Source: Haloferacaceae archaeon (GTDB lineage Archaea > Halobacteriota > Halobacteria > Halobacteriales > Haloferacaceae). Taken from it: a DNA stretch of 19,846 bases. Within the stretch, counting starts at the first letter, position 1, and every line of letters starts with the position of its first letter. This document shows, one piece after another, positions 1 through 10,065 of this stretch. A program made the position numbers and the translations under genes. The notes under the pieces are model-generated. The model did no database searches, had not been told where the DNA came from, and worked only from the letters and a program-made list of their open reading frames with translations. Location: NCBI GenBank assembly GCA_018609965.1, contig JAHENP010000141.1:1-19846 (forward strand), given 5' to 3'.

Positions 1-1189
<1,189 letters not shown>

Positions 1190-1265
1190 CCCCCAGCGGC
1201 GCCACGCGGGCGGTGGGACGGCACCGGAGCGGACCGACCAGACGGAGACACGCGGGAGACGACAC

Positions 1266-3848
1266 ATGAGCTCAGACAGACACCCCGACGACGGACAGGC
1301 CGCCCGGATCGAGCAGGTCCGGATCGAAGACGAGATGGAACAGTCGTACATCGATTACGCGATGTCCGTCATCGCCGGCCGGGCGCTCCCGGACGTGCGC
1401 GACGGGCTGAAGCCGGTCCACCGGCGCATCCTCTACGCGATGCACGAGATGGGGGTCTCGTCGGGATCGGGCCACCGGAAGTCTTCCTCGGTCGTTGGGG
1501 AGACGATGGGGAATTACCACCCACACGGTGACCAGGCGATCTACGACACGCTGGTCAACATGGCTCAGGAGTTCTCCATGCGGTACCCGTTGGTCGACGG
1601 CCAGGGGAACTTCGGGTCGATGGACGGCGATCCGGCGGCGGCGATGCGGTACACGGAGGCCCGGATGTCACCCATCGCAGAGGAGCTGTTGGAGGACATC
1701 GACCGCGACACGGTCGACTTCCAGTCCAACTACGACGACCGGTTGGAGGAGCCGGCGGTGTTGCCGGCGTCGTACCCGAATCTCCTCGTCAACGGGTCGA
1801 CGGGGATCGCCGTCGGGATGTCGACGAAGATTCCGCCCCACAACCTTGGGGAAGTGATCGACGCGACGATCAAACTGATCGACGAGCCCGACTGTGACGT
1901 GCGCGAGCTGATCGACACGGCGACACTCCTGCCGGGTGACGGCGGCACGGACGGCCCGATCAAAGGGCCGGACTTCCCGACGGGCGCGAAGATCGTCGGC
2001 AGCGACGGCGTGTTAGACGCGTACACGACCGGCCGGGGGCGGCTCCGGGTGCGTGCCACCTTCGAGACGGAGGAGGGGCCAAACGGCCGCGACCAGATCG
2101 TCGTCACCGAACTCCCCTACCAGGAGAACAAAGCGCGGATCGTCGAACGGATCGCCGAGGACGTGAACGAGGGGACGATCGAGGGGATCGCCGACCTCCG
2201 TGACGAGTCCGACCGCGACGGGGTGCGGGTGGTGATTGACCTCAAGCGTGGCGCGTCGGTCGACGTGGTGAAGAACCAACTGTTGGAACACCACCTGGAG
2301 TCGACGTTCGGCGTCATCAACCTCGCACTGGTCGACGGCCAACCGCAGGTGCTCACGCTCAAGCAGACGCTGGCTCACTACGTCGACCACCGGAAGGAGG
2401 TCGTTACCCGACGCACACGTCACGAACTCGACGAGGCGGAAGACCGCGCCCACATCCTGGAGGGACGGCTCCGTGCGCTCGAACAGGCCGACGACGTGGT
2501 CGAGACGATTCAGGACAGCGAGGATCGGGACGTCGCGAAGGCGGCGCTCCAGGCGGGGTTCGACCTCTCGACGGAGCAGGCGGCCCACATCGTCCGGATG
2601 CAGTTGGGGTCGCTCACGTCGATGGAGGCGGCCGACATCGAGTCGGAGTACGAGGCGTTGACCGACCGGATCGAACGGTTAGAGGAGATCCTCGCAGACG
2701 AGTCAGAGCTGCTGGGTGTGATCAAACGCGAACTCCGGGCGGTGAAGACGGAGTACGACGACGCCCGCCAGACCGGGTTCGTCCGCGACGCGGGCGACGT
2801 GACCCGCGCGGATCTGATCCCCGAAGAGAAGATGATGGTCGTCGTCACGGAAGACGACTACGTCAAACGGGTGCCCGCCGAGGAGTTCCGCGCCCAGCGG
2901 CGCGGCGGGAAGGGGGTGATCGGCGCGAACCCGAAGGACGGCGATCGGGTCGCCTCCGCGTTCGTCGCCAGCACACACGACAACCTCCTCTGTTTCACCG
3001 ACCGGGGGCAGGTGTACCGGCTGAAGACGTACGAGGTGCCCGAGTACGGGCGGACCGCACGCGGCACCTCGATGGTGAACGTGTTGGATCTCGACGACGG
3101 CGAGCAGATCACCGCGACGCTGTCGTGTGGCGCGTTCACCGACGACAGCTACGTGACGATGGTGACCCAGCAGGGGTACCTCAAGCGGACGGCCGGCGAG
3201 GAGTTCGCCAACATCCTCTCGACGGGGATCAGGGCGATCTCGCTGACCGGCGACGACCAGCTGGCCGACGTGACCGTGACGAACGGGGACCAGGACATCG
3301 TGATCGGCACCGTCGACGGGATGGCGATCCGATTCGACGAGGCAGACGCCCGGCCGATGGGGCGGGCCGCACGCGGCGTCCGCGGGATCGACCTCCAAGG
3401 CGACGACCGCGTCGCCGGCTTGGCGGCGATCGCGAGCGACTCCACGTGGACGCTAACCGTCACCGCGAACGGCTACGGCAAACGGACGGAGATCGACGCC
3501 TACCGCCGGCAGAGCCGCAACGGGAAGGGGTTGATCGACATCGACACCGGGGAGCGCAACGGCCCGGTTCGCGGGATCGAGACGGTCGCGCCCGGCGACC
3601 ACCTGTTTGCCGTCAGCGAGCAGGGGCAGATCACACGCACACCCGTCGAGGAGGTGTCGACGGTCGGCCGCAACACGATGGGGGTGAACGTGATGGAGAC
3701 GGAGCCGGACGACGCCGTCGCCTGTGTGGGTGTGGCCGCGGCCGCCGACGCGACAGACGACGGTGACGCGGCAAACGAGGCGGACGGCGAGAGCGAGCGA
3801 GACGACGCCGCGGACGGCGACTCAGAGTCACCGACGGCGGCCGACTGA
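1266..3848 (+). CDS. gyrA: DNA gyrase subunit A
   Basis: This is the DNA breakage-reunion subunit of gyrase. The 860-residue protein has the N-terminal winged-helix/tower region with the catalytic tyrosine at Y129 in RYTEARM. A coiled-coil region lies near residues 390-500, followed by a C-terminal six-bladed wrapping domain. The GyrA-box QRRGGKG is present at about 544-550, which marks gyrase rather than topoisomerase IV. The quinolone-determining region reads [10 protein letters not shown]: Gln90 occupies the position of E. coli Ser83, while Asp94 matches Asp87. The last 35 or so residues are an Asp/Glu/Ala-rich disordered tail typical of halophiles. The ATG at 1266 is preceded by GGGAG (1254-1258, 7-nt spacing), which fits translation from a gyrB-gyrA message. 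The gene converges with dnaJ, with 34 nt between the stop codons. Confidence 0.97.
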   Translation: MSSDRHPDDGQAARIEQVRIEDEMEQSYIDYAMSVIAGRALPDVRDGLKPVHRRILYAMHEMGVSSGSGHRKSSSVVGETMGNYHPHGDQAIYDTLVNMAQEFSMRYPLVDGQGNFGSMDGDPAAAMRYTEARMSPIAEELLEDIDRDTVDFQSNYDDRLEEPAVLPASYPNLLVNGSTGIAVGMSTKIPPHNLGEVIDATIKLIDEPDCDVRELIDTATLLPGDGGTDGPIKGPDFPTGAKIVGSDGVLDAYTTGRGRLRVRATFETEEGPNGRDQIVVTELPYQENKARIVERIAEDVNEGTIEGIADLRDESDRDGVRVVIDLKRGASVDVVKNQLLEHHLESTFGVINLALVDGQPQVLTLKQTLAHYVDHRKEVVTRRTRHELDEAEDRAHILEGRLRALEQADDVVETIQDSEDRDVAKAALQAGFDLSTEQAAHIVRMQLGSLTSMEAADIESEYEALTDRIERLEEILADESELLGVIKRELRAVKTEYDDARQTGFVRDAGDVTRADLIPEEKMMVVVTEDDYVKRVPAEEFRAQRRGGKGVIGANPKDGDRVASAFVASTHDNLLCFTDRGQVYRLKTYEVPEYGRTARGTSMVNVLDLDDGEQITATLSCGAFTDDSYVTMVTQQGYLKRTAGEEFANILSTGIRAISLTGDDQLADVTVTNGDQDIVIGTVDGMAIRFDEADARPMGRAARGVRGIDLQGDDRVAGLAAIASDSTWTLTVTANGYGKRTEIDAYRRQSRNGKGLIDIDTGERNGPVRGIETVAPGDHLFAVSEQGQITRTPVEEVSTVGRNTMGVNVMETEPDDAVACVGVAAAADATDDGDAANEADGESERDDAADGDSESPTAAD

Positions 3849-3882
3849 CCGGCCGCACACGAGCACTCGTCGACGGGTGTCG

Positions 3883-5040
3883 TCAGAACAGGTCGTTCAG
3901 TTTCTCAAAGAACCCCTCGCTCACGTCGACTTCCTCGCCGCCGGCCTCTGCGAACCGTTGGAGCGCTTCTTTCTGTTCGGCATTGAGATCGTCTGGCGTG
4001 ACGACTCGCGCCTGGACGTAGAGGTCGCCGTTACGACGGCCACGGAGCCGCGGCATCCCCTTCCTGCTCAAACGGAACGTCTCCCCGCTCTGTGTGCCGG
4101 CCGGAATGTCTAGCTCCACCTCGCCGTCGAGGTGGTCGACACGGATCGTGTCGCCGAACACCGCCTGCGGGAACGAGATCGCCTCCGTGACGTGGAGGTC
4201 GCTCCCGTCGCGGTCGTACCGTTCGGACGACTGGATCGACACGTCGATCAACAGATCCCCGTCCGGTGCGCCGCGGTCGCCGGGCGCACCCTCACCGTCC
4301 ATCCGGAGGGTCTGGCCGTCCTCGATCCCGGCGGGTACGTCGACGGTGAGTGACGCCTCCTCACGGGTGATCCCGGAGCCGTCACAGACGGCACACTCCC
4401 GTTCGGGCACCTCACCGTCGCCGTCACACTCCGGACAGGTTGCCGTCTGTTGGACACGCCCCAACGGTGTCTGTTGGACCTGCCGCACCTGCCCACGGCC
4501 GTTACACTGCCGACAGGTGTTGACATCGACATCACGCGGGTGGCCACGGCCGGCACACTCGTTACACCGCGCCGGGCGAGCGGCGGTGAACTCCTTGGTC
4601 GTCCCCTCGTACGCCTCCTGGAGTGTGATCTCCATTTGGGTCCGGAGATCCTTCCCCGCGCGGCGACCGCCACGGCCGCCACCGCCGAAGAACTCCTCGA
4701 AGATGTCGCCGATCCCGCCGCCGCCGAAGGAGCCGCCGCCGGCCGCGCCGCCGAACGGTCCCTGTCCCGGCCCACCCGGGCCGCCGGGGCCGTCCTCGAA
4801 GCCGCCGCGTTTCTCCGCCTGTTCGAACTGGTCGTGGCCCATCCGGTCGTACGCCTGGCGTTTCTCGTCGTCGGTGAGAACCTCCTTGGCCTTCTTGATC
4901 CGTTTGAACTTCTCTTCGGCGTCCGGATCGTCGCTCACGTCCGGGTGGTACTCCGTCGCCTTCTGTCGGTACGCCTGCTGAATCTCCTCTTCGCTGGCGT
5001 CTCTGGAGACACCCAAAGCCTCGTAGAAGTCCTCGCTCAT
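3883..5040 (-). CDS. dnaJ: Chaperone protein DnaJ (type I Hsp40)
   Basis: This is the Hsp70 co-chaperone that delivers unfolded clients and stimulates DnaK ATPase in the cytoplasm. The 385 residues show the full type I layout. The J domain has HPD at 32-34, and a Gly/Phe-rich linker spans about 80-125. The zinc domain has four CxxC(x)G(x)G repeats, with cysteines at 159/162, 176/179, 202/205 and 216/219, followed by the client-binding C-terminal domains. Length is normal for the family. The gene stands alone here: dnaK and grpE are not in the window. The ATG at 5040 lies about 30 nt downstream, on the minus strand, of a TATA-like GAAATACC (about 5069-5076), which suggests a very short leader. 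The gene is divergent from rimI and convergent with gyrA. Confidence 0.97.
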   Translation of the reverse strand: MSEDFYEALGVSRDASEEEIQQAYRQKATEYHPDVSDDPDAEEKFKRIKKAKEVLTDDEKRQAYDRMGHDQFEQAEKRGGFEDGPGGPGGPGQGPFGGAAGGGSFGGGGIGDIFEEFFGGGGRGGRRAGKDLRTQMEITLQEAYEGTTKEFTAARPARCNECAGRGHPRDVDVNTCRQCNGRGQVRQVQQTPLGRVQQTATCPECDGDGEVPERECAVCDGSGITREEASLTVDVPAGIEDGQTLRMDGEGAPGDRGAPDGDLLIDVSIQSSERYDRDGSDLHVTEAISFPQAVFGDTIRVDHLDGEVELDIPAGTQSGETFRLSRKGMPRLRGRRNGDLYVQARVVTPDDLNAEQKEALQRFAEAGGEEVDVSEGFFEKLNDLF

Positions 5041-5111
5041 CGGTTACTACTCTCTGTTGGCCGTCGCGGTATTTCAATCGCGTGGCTCGGCGGGCCGCTC
5101 GTCGCGTGTGG

Positions 5112-5117
5112 TTTATG
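5112..5117 (+). promoter_or_regulatory. TATA-like box for rimI
   Basis: TTTATG is centred about 27 nt before the GTG at 5142, the spacing expected for a leaderless haloarchaeal transcript. It is the reason for preferring GTG 5142 over the in-frame upstream starts at 5082 and 5115, which would lie before or inside the promoter. Position and motif are seen; function is inferred. Confidence 0.5.
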
Positions 5118-5141
5118 CCCTGTGACGCTGTACTGAGCCTC

Positions 5142-5687
5142 GTGACGACGGTCGACCCCGGCGGTCGGGACGGGACGCGTCTCCGGGAGGCACGACAGAC
5201 GGACCTGTTGTCGGTCTACCGAATCGAGAAGACCGTGTTCAAACAGCCGTGGCCGTACGCCGCCTTCGAACGGCTGTTGGACGCGCCGGCGTTTCTGGTC
5301 GCCGAACAGCCCACCGGCGGGCCGACGGTCGACCCCGCCGCGGCGAAACACACGGACGGCTCCGGCGTCGTCGGCTACGTCGTCGGCGACACGACTCCGA
5401 ACCACGGCCGCGACATCGGCCACATCAAAGACATCGCCGTCCGCCCGGACGCACAAGGCCAGGGGCTCGGACGGCGACTACTCCGCCGGGCGCTCCACCA
5501 CCTCGCCGCCAGCGGCGCCAGCGTGGTGAAGTTGGAGGTGCGCGCCTCCAACACCCGCGCACAACGGCTGTACGGCTCGGAGGGGTTCGAACCGGTTCGG
5601 ACCGAACCACGGTACTACGGCGACGGGGAGGCGGCACACGTGATGGCGTTGGAACTCGGCGACTGGATCAGGACGGAGCGGGACTGA
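5142..5687 (+). CDS. rimI: GNAT N-acetyltransferase, RimI-like
   Basis: This is a protein N-terminal acetyltransferase of the RimI/Ard1 type, transferring acetyl from acetyl-CoA to alpha-amino groups; in archaea such enzymes act broadly on N-termini rather than only on S18. With the GTG start at 5142 the protein has 181 residues. The acetyl-CoA pyrophosphate loop (Q/R)xxGxG is seen as QGQGLG at 105-110 after HIKDIAVRPDA. The downstream LEVRASNTRAQRLYGSEGF block (about 131-149) carries the conserved Glu, Asn and Tyr of RimI. A variable insertion of about 15 residues sits between beta strands near 57-73. The stop codon lies 6 nt from the stop of the convergent m5C methyltransferase. The family is secure; substrate specificity is inferred. 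Confidence 0.9.
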   Translation: MTTVDPGGRDGTRLREARQTDLLSVYRIEKTVFKQPWPYAAFERLLDAPAFLVAEQPTGGPTVDPAAAKHTDGSGVVGYVVGDTTPNHGRDIGHIKDIAVRPDAQGQGLGRRLLRRALHHLAASGASVVKLEVRASNTRAQRLYGSEGFEPVRTEPRYYGDGEAAHVMALELGDWIRTERD

Positions 5688-5693
5688 GGCGGC

Positions 5694-6902
5694 TCAGTCG
5701 GCCGAGTCGAGTGTTGTCTGTCGCGCGAACCCTGCGTCCGTCGCCTGTGGGTCGAACTCACAGAGCGGGCGTGCGCCGGACCGGAGTCTGTGGATACGCT
5801 TCCGGTTCTCGCGTGTCAGCATCTTGTCGAACACGTCTCTCCGGAGGTAGTAGCCGACAGCCTCGGCGAGATACGGCGGGACGGCGTTGCCGATCTGGCG
5901 GCGAACGGAGACGAGCCCGCCGCTGAACCGGTAGTCGTCCGGGAACGTCTGGAGTCGTGCGCCCTCACGCGGCGTGAGCCCACGATCCTCGAACGGGTGG
6001 ATACACCGTGCGCTCGACGGCTTGGACATGTTGGAGGTGATCGCAACCGCCGGTTCCGTCGAGTCGAGCCGCGAGTAGGAGTTGTGGTACCCCGAGGACG
6101 GCTGTAGCCCCTCGGGAATCGCCGTCCGGTCACCGCCGTCGGGAACGTGTGAGATCATCTCGACCATCTCGTCGGTGTGGTTCGCGGCGACGTGTGCCGA
6201 CAGCTCCGTCGCGTCACCCCGCAAGTCAGCCTGGAGCGCAGTCTCGGGGTGGGTGGTGTAGTCGGTCACCGCCTCGCCCGGTGTGACGGCTGGAAGATCA
6301 CCGATTCCGTCTGTGACCCCGGGGGTCGCGACCGGGTCGAGTGTGAACCCGTCGAACGGGTTCTCCGACACGTCCGACTTGGCGGCCAACACGAGGAGCC
6401 GCCGGCGGTGTTGTGGGACACCAAACTCCGAGGCCCTGACCACGCGGTGAGTCACGTCGTAGTCGAGCCGGCCGAACGACGCCGTGACGGCGTCGAGAAA
6501 CGCCCCGTCGGCGGTCTGTTGCATCCCGCGGACGTTCTCGAACAACACCGCCGTCGGATCGAGCGCCCTGACCCAATCGACGAACTGCTCGAACAGGTGG
6601 TTGCGCTCGTCGGAGCCGTCCGGACTGATCACCTCCGAGAACCCCTGACATGGCGGGCCGCCGACGACGAGGTCGACACGGTCGCGGCCGACGACCGCCG
6701 GAATCTCGGCTTGCGGCACCTCGCGGATGTCCCCCGAGAGGGCTTCGACTGTGAGCCCGTCGCGGTTGTTCGCGAACGTCTGGCGCGCGTCCTCGTCCAC
6801 CTCGACGGCGTGGACCAACTCGAACCCCGCCCGTTCGAGCCCGGCCGACAGCCCGCCTGCGCCCGCGAACAAGTCGACGTAGCTCAACCCTCGCCTGCAC
6901 AT
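5694..6902 (-). CDS. DNA (cytosine-5-)-methyltransferase, orphan
   Basis: This enzyme transfers methyl from S-adenosylmethionine to C5 of cytosine in a specific duplex DNA site. The 402 residues carry the ordered m5C motifs: motif I DLFAGAGGLSAGLERAGF from residue 10, motif IV GGPPCQGFSE with catalytic Cys85, motif VI ENVRGM at 122-127, motif VIII QHRRRLL at 164-170, motif IX LTPREGARLQTFP, and motif X QIGNAVPP. The target-recognition region between VIII and IX is about 130 residues, so a single recognition site is likely; the site cannot be read from sequence. The ATG at 6902 has a weak AT-rich element (GAAATAG, about 6929-6936) upstream. No endonuclease or Vsr-like gene flanks it; the neighbours are rimI (tail-to-tail) and the divergent DUF5810-like gene. 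It is probably a solitary methylase. Confidence 0.93.
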   Translation of the reverse strand: MCRRGLSYVDLFAGAGGLSAGLERAGFELVHAVEVDEDARQTFANNRDGLTVEALSGDIREVPQAEIPAVVGRDRVDLVVGGPPCQGFSEVISPDGSDERNHLFEQFVDWVRALDPTAVLFENVRGMQQTADGAFLDAVTASFGRLDYDVTHRVVRASEFGVPQHRRRLLVLAAKSDVSENPFDGFTLDPVATPGVTDGIGDLPAVTPGEAVTDYTTHPETALQADLRGDATELSAHVAANHTDEMVEMISHVPDGGDRTAIPEGLQPSSGYHNSYSRLDSTEPAVAITSNMSKPSSARCIHPFEDRGLTPREGARLQTFPDDYRFSGGLVSVRRQIGNAVPPYLAEAVGYYLRRDVFDKMLTRENRKRIHRLRSGARPLCEFDPQATDAGFARQTTLDSAD

Positions 6903-6994
6903 ACCGGTGAGAACACCCTGTTCCAGTTGACTATTTCGTTTCCCTCAGTCGGGAGTCCGACACCACTACAGCCGTCGAACTGCCACGTCGGGGT

Positions 6995-7507
6995 ATGGGC
7001 TACGCGTGTCCGGTGTGTGAGACCCCACAGCGAGACGGCGAACACCTCGCCAACCACCTCGCGTTCACGGCGATGTTGCGCGGCGGCGACCACGAGGCGT
7101 GGCTGTCGGAGACCGTCCCGGAGTGGGAGACGGCCACGCCCGAGGCGCTCGCGGACACGGTCGTTGACCACGCGCCGGCGGCGGAGTACGACGAGGTGTT
7201 CGAGGACACGACCACCGACGGACACGACCACGACCACGGCGAGACGGGCGCACACGGTCAGAGTCGCGGCCCCGGGAACGCGGGACGACCGACCCCCAAC
7301 GGCCGGGGAGACGACGAGACGGCCGACGAGGCGGTGTTGGACGGGGTCGTCGCGGAGGCGCGCCAACTCACCGCCGAGATGTACGGTCTGGACGGCGCGG
7401 ACGCCGACACGGGAGACGAGGCTGTCGACGAGACGGGTGCCGACGCCGACGCGGCGGACGGGGACGCCAGCGAGTCGGACGCCGACAAGACCGAGACAGA
7501 CGCCTGA
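6995..7507 (+). CDS. Haloarchaeal zinc-finger-like protein (DUF5810-like)
   Basis: The function is unknown. The first 70 or so residues form the conserved part: CPVC (residues 5-8) followed by a His-rich HLANHLAF segment resembles a single zinc-finger knuckle, then a helical region ending near EYDEVFEDT. I recognise this arrangement as the haloarchaeal DUF5810 family, from memory and not from a search. The remaining 95 or so residues are a His/Asp stretch (DGHDHDHGE) and a disordered Ala/Asp/Glu/Thr tail typical of halophilic cytosolic proteins. The ATG at 6995 gives a start directly before the conserved GYACPVC block. The gene is divergent from the m5C methyltransferase, 92 nt away, and about 200 nt before dnaG. 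The His/Asp stretch could bind metal, but that is a guess. Confidence 0.8.
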   Translation: MGYACPVCETPQRDGEHLANHLAFTAMLRGGDHEAWLSETVPEWETATPEALADTVVDHAPAAEYDEVFEDTTTDGHDHDHGETGAHGQSRGPGNAGRPTPNGRGDDETADEAVLDGVVAEARQLTAEMYGLDGADADTGDEAVDETGADADAADGDASESDADKTETDA

Positions 7508-7610
7508 GCACCCACCACTCCGGCGGAGAGTGCGTCACCCTCGCCGGCTTCGTCTCTCTCGTCTGTGTGAGAAATCTGACCGACAACGCGAGTGTTCTGC
7601 TGGTACGACA

Positions 7611-7618
7611 ACTATATC
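7611..7618 (+). promoter_or_regulatory. TATA-like box upstream of dnaG
   Basis: ACTATATC is the clearest TATA-like octamer in the 203-nt gap between the DUF5810-like gene and dnaG. Initiation about 27 nt downstream would give a 5' leader of roughly 70 nt before the ATG at 7711. That matches the presence of a real Shine-Dalgarno site there. The rest of this gap shows no ORF or hairpin I can support. Confidence 0.5.
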
Positions 7619-7696
7619 CGACGCGGACGGTTTGAGTCGCCCGGTGACACGAGCAGCCGCACCACGACGGCAGTTCACCACGTCAGCTTCACGCTC

Positions 7697-7703
7697 GGGA
7701 GGG
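7697..7703 (+). promoter_or_regulatory. Shine-Dalgarno site of dnaG
   Basis: GGGAGGG lies 7 nt before the ATG at 7711 and complements the CCUCC anti-SD of 16S rRNA. Strong SD sites are uncommon in this window, where leaderless layouts dominate. It fixes the dnaG start. Confidence 0.65.
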
Positions 7704-7710
7704 CACACTC

Positions 7711-9546
7711 ATGGAAGACACATCGAAGTATCTCGTTCACGCACGGATCACCGCAGACGGCGTCGTCGAACGGTCGGACGTCGTCGGCGCGGTGTTCGGA
7801 CAGACGGAAGGACTGTTAGGCGACGAGCTGGACCTCCGGGACCTCCAACGGTCCTCGAAGGTCGGGCGGATCGACGTCGAGATCGACAGCGAACACGGCC
7901 AGTCGTTCGGCGAGATCACGATCACCTCCAGTCTCGACAGAGTCGAGACCGCGATCCTGGCGGCCTCGTTGGAGTCGATCACACGGGTTGGTCCGTGTGA
8001 GGCGCGCGTGGAGGTCGCCGGCATCGAGGATATGCGCGCCGCCAAGCGCCGGGAGGTGGTCGAACGCGCAAAGGAACTGCTCGTGGAGTCGTTCGACGAG
8101 GGGGTGATGGACTCCGACGAGATTCTCGAGGAGGTGCGAGACGCCCAACGGGTCGAACAGGTCGACGAGTTCGCAGACTACCCCGCCGGCCCGCGGGTGA
8201 GCGACTCCGACGCGGTGATCGTCGTCGAGGGGCGCGCGGACGTGTCGACGTTGTTGGAGTACGGCATCAAGAACGCAATCGCCGTCGAGGGGACGGACGT
8301 GCCCGACGCGGTGGCGGATCTCACCGACGAGCGCACCGTCACGGCGTTTTTGGACGGCGACCGCGGCGGCGACCTGATCTTACGGGAACTCGCGCAGGTG
8401 GGTGACGTGGACTACGTCGCCTACGCGCCCGAGAACGTCTCCGTCGAGGATCTCTCGCGAGAGAACGTGATGGACGCGCTCCGCGAGAAGGTCCCCTTCG
8501 AGACGTTGGAGACGAGTGACGGCAACCCACGGTCGGGTGACCGCTCGGCGACAGAGCAGTCACGAGCCGCCGGCGACACCGACGACGGGACCGAGGCCGG
8601 CCGGACGACCGGCTCCGTCCGCACGAGCGCCACCGACGGCCGCGAGTCGATCGGTGGGGTCGGCACCACCGACGACTCTGTCACAGTCGACGCGGCGGCA
8701 GTCGTCGACGAGATCGCGGACGATCACGACGGCGAGACGAGTGAAGTGTCAGGCGAGACGCACGACGTGTCGAGCGAGACACCCGAGACAGCCGGCGAGG
8801 GGGGTGACGAGGAAGCGACCGCAGACGCCACCGAAACAGACGAAGCCAGCGGCGCCGCCGCGGCGTCTGCGGCCACGAACGGCGAAACGGCAGACACAGG
8901 CGTGACAGACGACCAACCCGACACCGAGGCGTCGACGACAGACGGCCAGAGAGAGTCGGGCGACGCGGACGTGGGGTCGGACGGTGCGGACGCAGGATCA
9001 GGCGACACGGATGTGGGGTCAGACGATGCGGACGCGGGATCAGGCGACGCGGACGCGGGGTCAGACGAGGAAGCGTCGGGCGACACTGACACCGAGTCGG
9101 AAACGGCCGCAGACGAGTCAGAGACGACTGCAGATGAGTCGGAGACGACCGCAGACGAGTCAGAAACGGCCGCAGACGAGTCGGAGACGACCGCAGACGA
9201 GTCGGAGACGGCCGCAGACGAGCGACAGTCGGACGACAGCGAGCGTCCGGCGACACTCCGGGGGCACGTCAGAGACGTGATCGACGCGGGGACGAACACC
9301 GCCCGCGTGCTCGACCGGGAGTTGGAGGTCGTGGCAGAGGTGCCCGCAGGGGAGGCGTTCGACACACTCGCGGACGACGAGACGCTGGGGTTCCTGTTGG
9401 TGTTGGACGGCCGGGTCGACCAACGACTGCTCGACGTGGCTGCTCAGCGCGGTATCGAACAGATCGTCGCCGCCTCCAGCGGGGAGTTCGTCAAGCGGCC
9501 AGCCTCCGTCCGGGTCGTCACGGCCGACCGGCTCGCGTCCGCCTGA
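7711..9546 (+). CDS. dnaG: Archaeal DnaG-type primase with long acidic repeat linker
   Basis: This is the archaeal homologue of bacterial DnaG. It has primase activity in vitro in some archaea and is also a stable component of the archaeal exosome; its role in replication priming is secondary to PriSL. The 611 residues begin with the archaeal N-terminal domain (1-160, including [13 protein letters not shown]). The TOPRIM domain follows at about 165-250, with VEGRAD (catalytic Glu173) and FLDGDRGGD (Asp215, Asp217, Asp221). The conserved C-terminal domain begins near residue 512 ([13 protein letters not shown]) and ends at VTADRLASA. Between them, residues about 267-511 are a disordered Asp/Glu/Ser/Thr linker holding two tandem-repeat blocks. 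Many archaeal DnaG proteins are nearer 400-450 residues, so the excess is mostly this linker. The start is supported by an SD site. DUF5791-like and SDR genes follow. Confidence 0.95.
   Translation: MEDTSKYLVHARITADGVVERSDVVGAVFGQTEGLLGDELDLRDLQRSSKVGRIDVEIDSEHGQSFGEITITSSLDRVETAILAASLESITRVGPCEARVEVAGIEDMRAAKRREVVERAKELLVESFDEGVMDSDEILEEVRDAQRVEQVDEFADYPAGPRVSDSDAVIVVEGRADVSTLLEYGIKNAIAVEGTDVPDAVADLTDERTVTAFLDGDRGGDLILRELAQVGDVDYVAYAPENVSVEDLSRENVMDALREKVPFETLETSDGNPRSGDRSATEQSRAAGDTDDGTEAGRTTGSVRTSATDGRESIGGVGTTDDSVTVDAAAVVDEIADDHDGETSEVSGETHDVSSETPETAGEGGDEEATADATETDEASGAAAASAATNGETADTGVTDDQPDTEASTTDGQRESGDADVGSDGADAGSGDTDVGSDDADAGSGDADAGSDEEASGDTDTESETAADESETTADESETTADESETAADESETTADESETAADERQSDDSERPATLRGHVRDVIDAGTNTARVLDRELEVVAEVPAGEAFDTLADDETLGFLLVLDGRVDQRLLDVAAQRGIEQIVAASSGEFVKRPASVRVVTADRLASA
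8968..9072 (+). repeat. 21-bp tandem repeat block A in dnaG linker (5 units)
   Basis: Five 21-bp in-frame units encode heptapeptides of the pattern D-(A/V)-G-S-(D/G)-(D/G/E)-x, starting at residue 420 of DnaG (for example [14 protein letters not shown]). Units alternate between two variants, which suggests growth by duplication of a 42-bp pair. The repeat keeps the frame and the acidic character. Confidence 0.9.
9097..9222 (+). repeat. 21-bp tandem repeat block B in dnaG linker (6 units)
   Basis: Six 21-bp in-frame units encode SETAADE or SETTADE from residue 463 of DnaG. Units differ at only a few bases, so the array is recent or kept uniform. It shares the 21-bp period with block A, 25 bp upstream, but not its sequence. 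Confidence 0.92.
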
Positions 9547-9643
9547 CCGGGCCGTCCGGCCACGACACGCGAGCACCGTCGGTCGTTCGGCAGCCACTGC
9601 GTGAGTGACAACGGTTTTGGAGACATGGTTCCGAGCAACAGGC

Positions 9644-10063
9644 ATGTTGTACGACGTGTTGCCGGACGCGGAGACGCCGACGGCGGCCGAACTACAGGCG
9701 GCGTACGCGGCCGAACTCGCGGCAGTCGTGGACGAGTACGGCCAGGAGACGGTCGCGGCAGATACGGGGCTTGACCCGGAGACGGTCGCGGCGTTCGCGG
9801 ACGGCGACGTTGCCGACGCGACGCTGTCGGACGCCGCCGCCGTCTTCGCCGTTGACGGCATCGACCCGGACGCGGTGACTGCCGAGGTCCGCGACGGGCT
9901 GATGATGGGGCTGTCGACCGCAATCTTAGACGTGGATACGGTCGCGTTGGAGATCGAGACGGAGCTGGACGCGCGTGAGGTGCGGCAGGCGTTGGAGGGG
10001 GAGATCAGACTCCGGCTGGACGAACTCGCGGCCGTCCAGTCGCTGATCCGCTCGCGGAGCTAA
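9644..10063 (+). CDS. DUF5791-like haloarchaeal protein
   Basis: A 139-residue, all-helical acidic protein of unknown function. It begins MLYDVLPDAETP, continues with a helix-turn-helix-like stretch (DTGLDPETVAAFADGD, about 47-62), and ends with GLMMGLSTAILDVDTVALEIE and a charged helix. I recognise this order as the haloarchaeal DUF5791 family from memory. The start at ATG 9644 is preferred over GTG 9605 because family members begin with MLYD, and a TTTTGG element (9614-9619) sits 27 nt upstream. It lies 97 nt after dnaG, and its stop is only 2 nt before the GTG of the SDR gene, so those two are probably one operon. The turn-helix pattern hints at DNA binding, but no residue proves it. Confidence 0.8.
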   Translation: MLYDVLPDAETPTAAELQAAYAAELAAVVDEYGQETVAADTGLDPETVAAFADGDVADATLSDAAAVFAVDGIDPDAVTAEVRDGLMMGLSTAILDVDTVALEIETELDAREVRQALEGEIRLRLDELAAVQSLIRSRS

Positions 10064-10065
10064 CC

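Noticed and set aside
3849..3882. Hairpin terminator between gyrA and dnaJ
   Set aside because: No stem or U-run is visible in the 34-nt gap.
5082..5141. A 20-residue longer RimI start at GTG 5082
   Set aside because: It would place the start codon upstream of the TTTATG box and add unconserved residues; GTG 5142 fits leaderless spacing.
6177..8000. A 607-codon plus-strand ORF antisense to the m5C methyltransferase and running through the DUF5810-like gene into dnaG
   Set aside because: It has no domain pattern, is rich in Arg and Pro as expected from shadow frames of G+C-rich DNA, and overlaps three well-supported genes.
8968..9222. Direct repeats considered as a CRISPR-like array
   Set aside because: Units are contiguous, in-frame, 21 bp long and without spacers; they are protein tandem repeats.
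8724..9365. Minus-strand ORF of Ser/Val repeats opposite the dnaG linker
   Set aside because: Its repeats are the mirror of the 21-bp linker arrays, and there is no promoter or conserved part.
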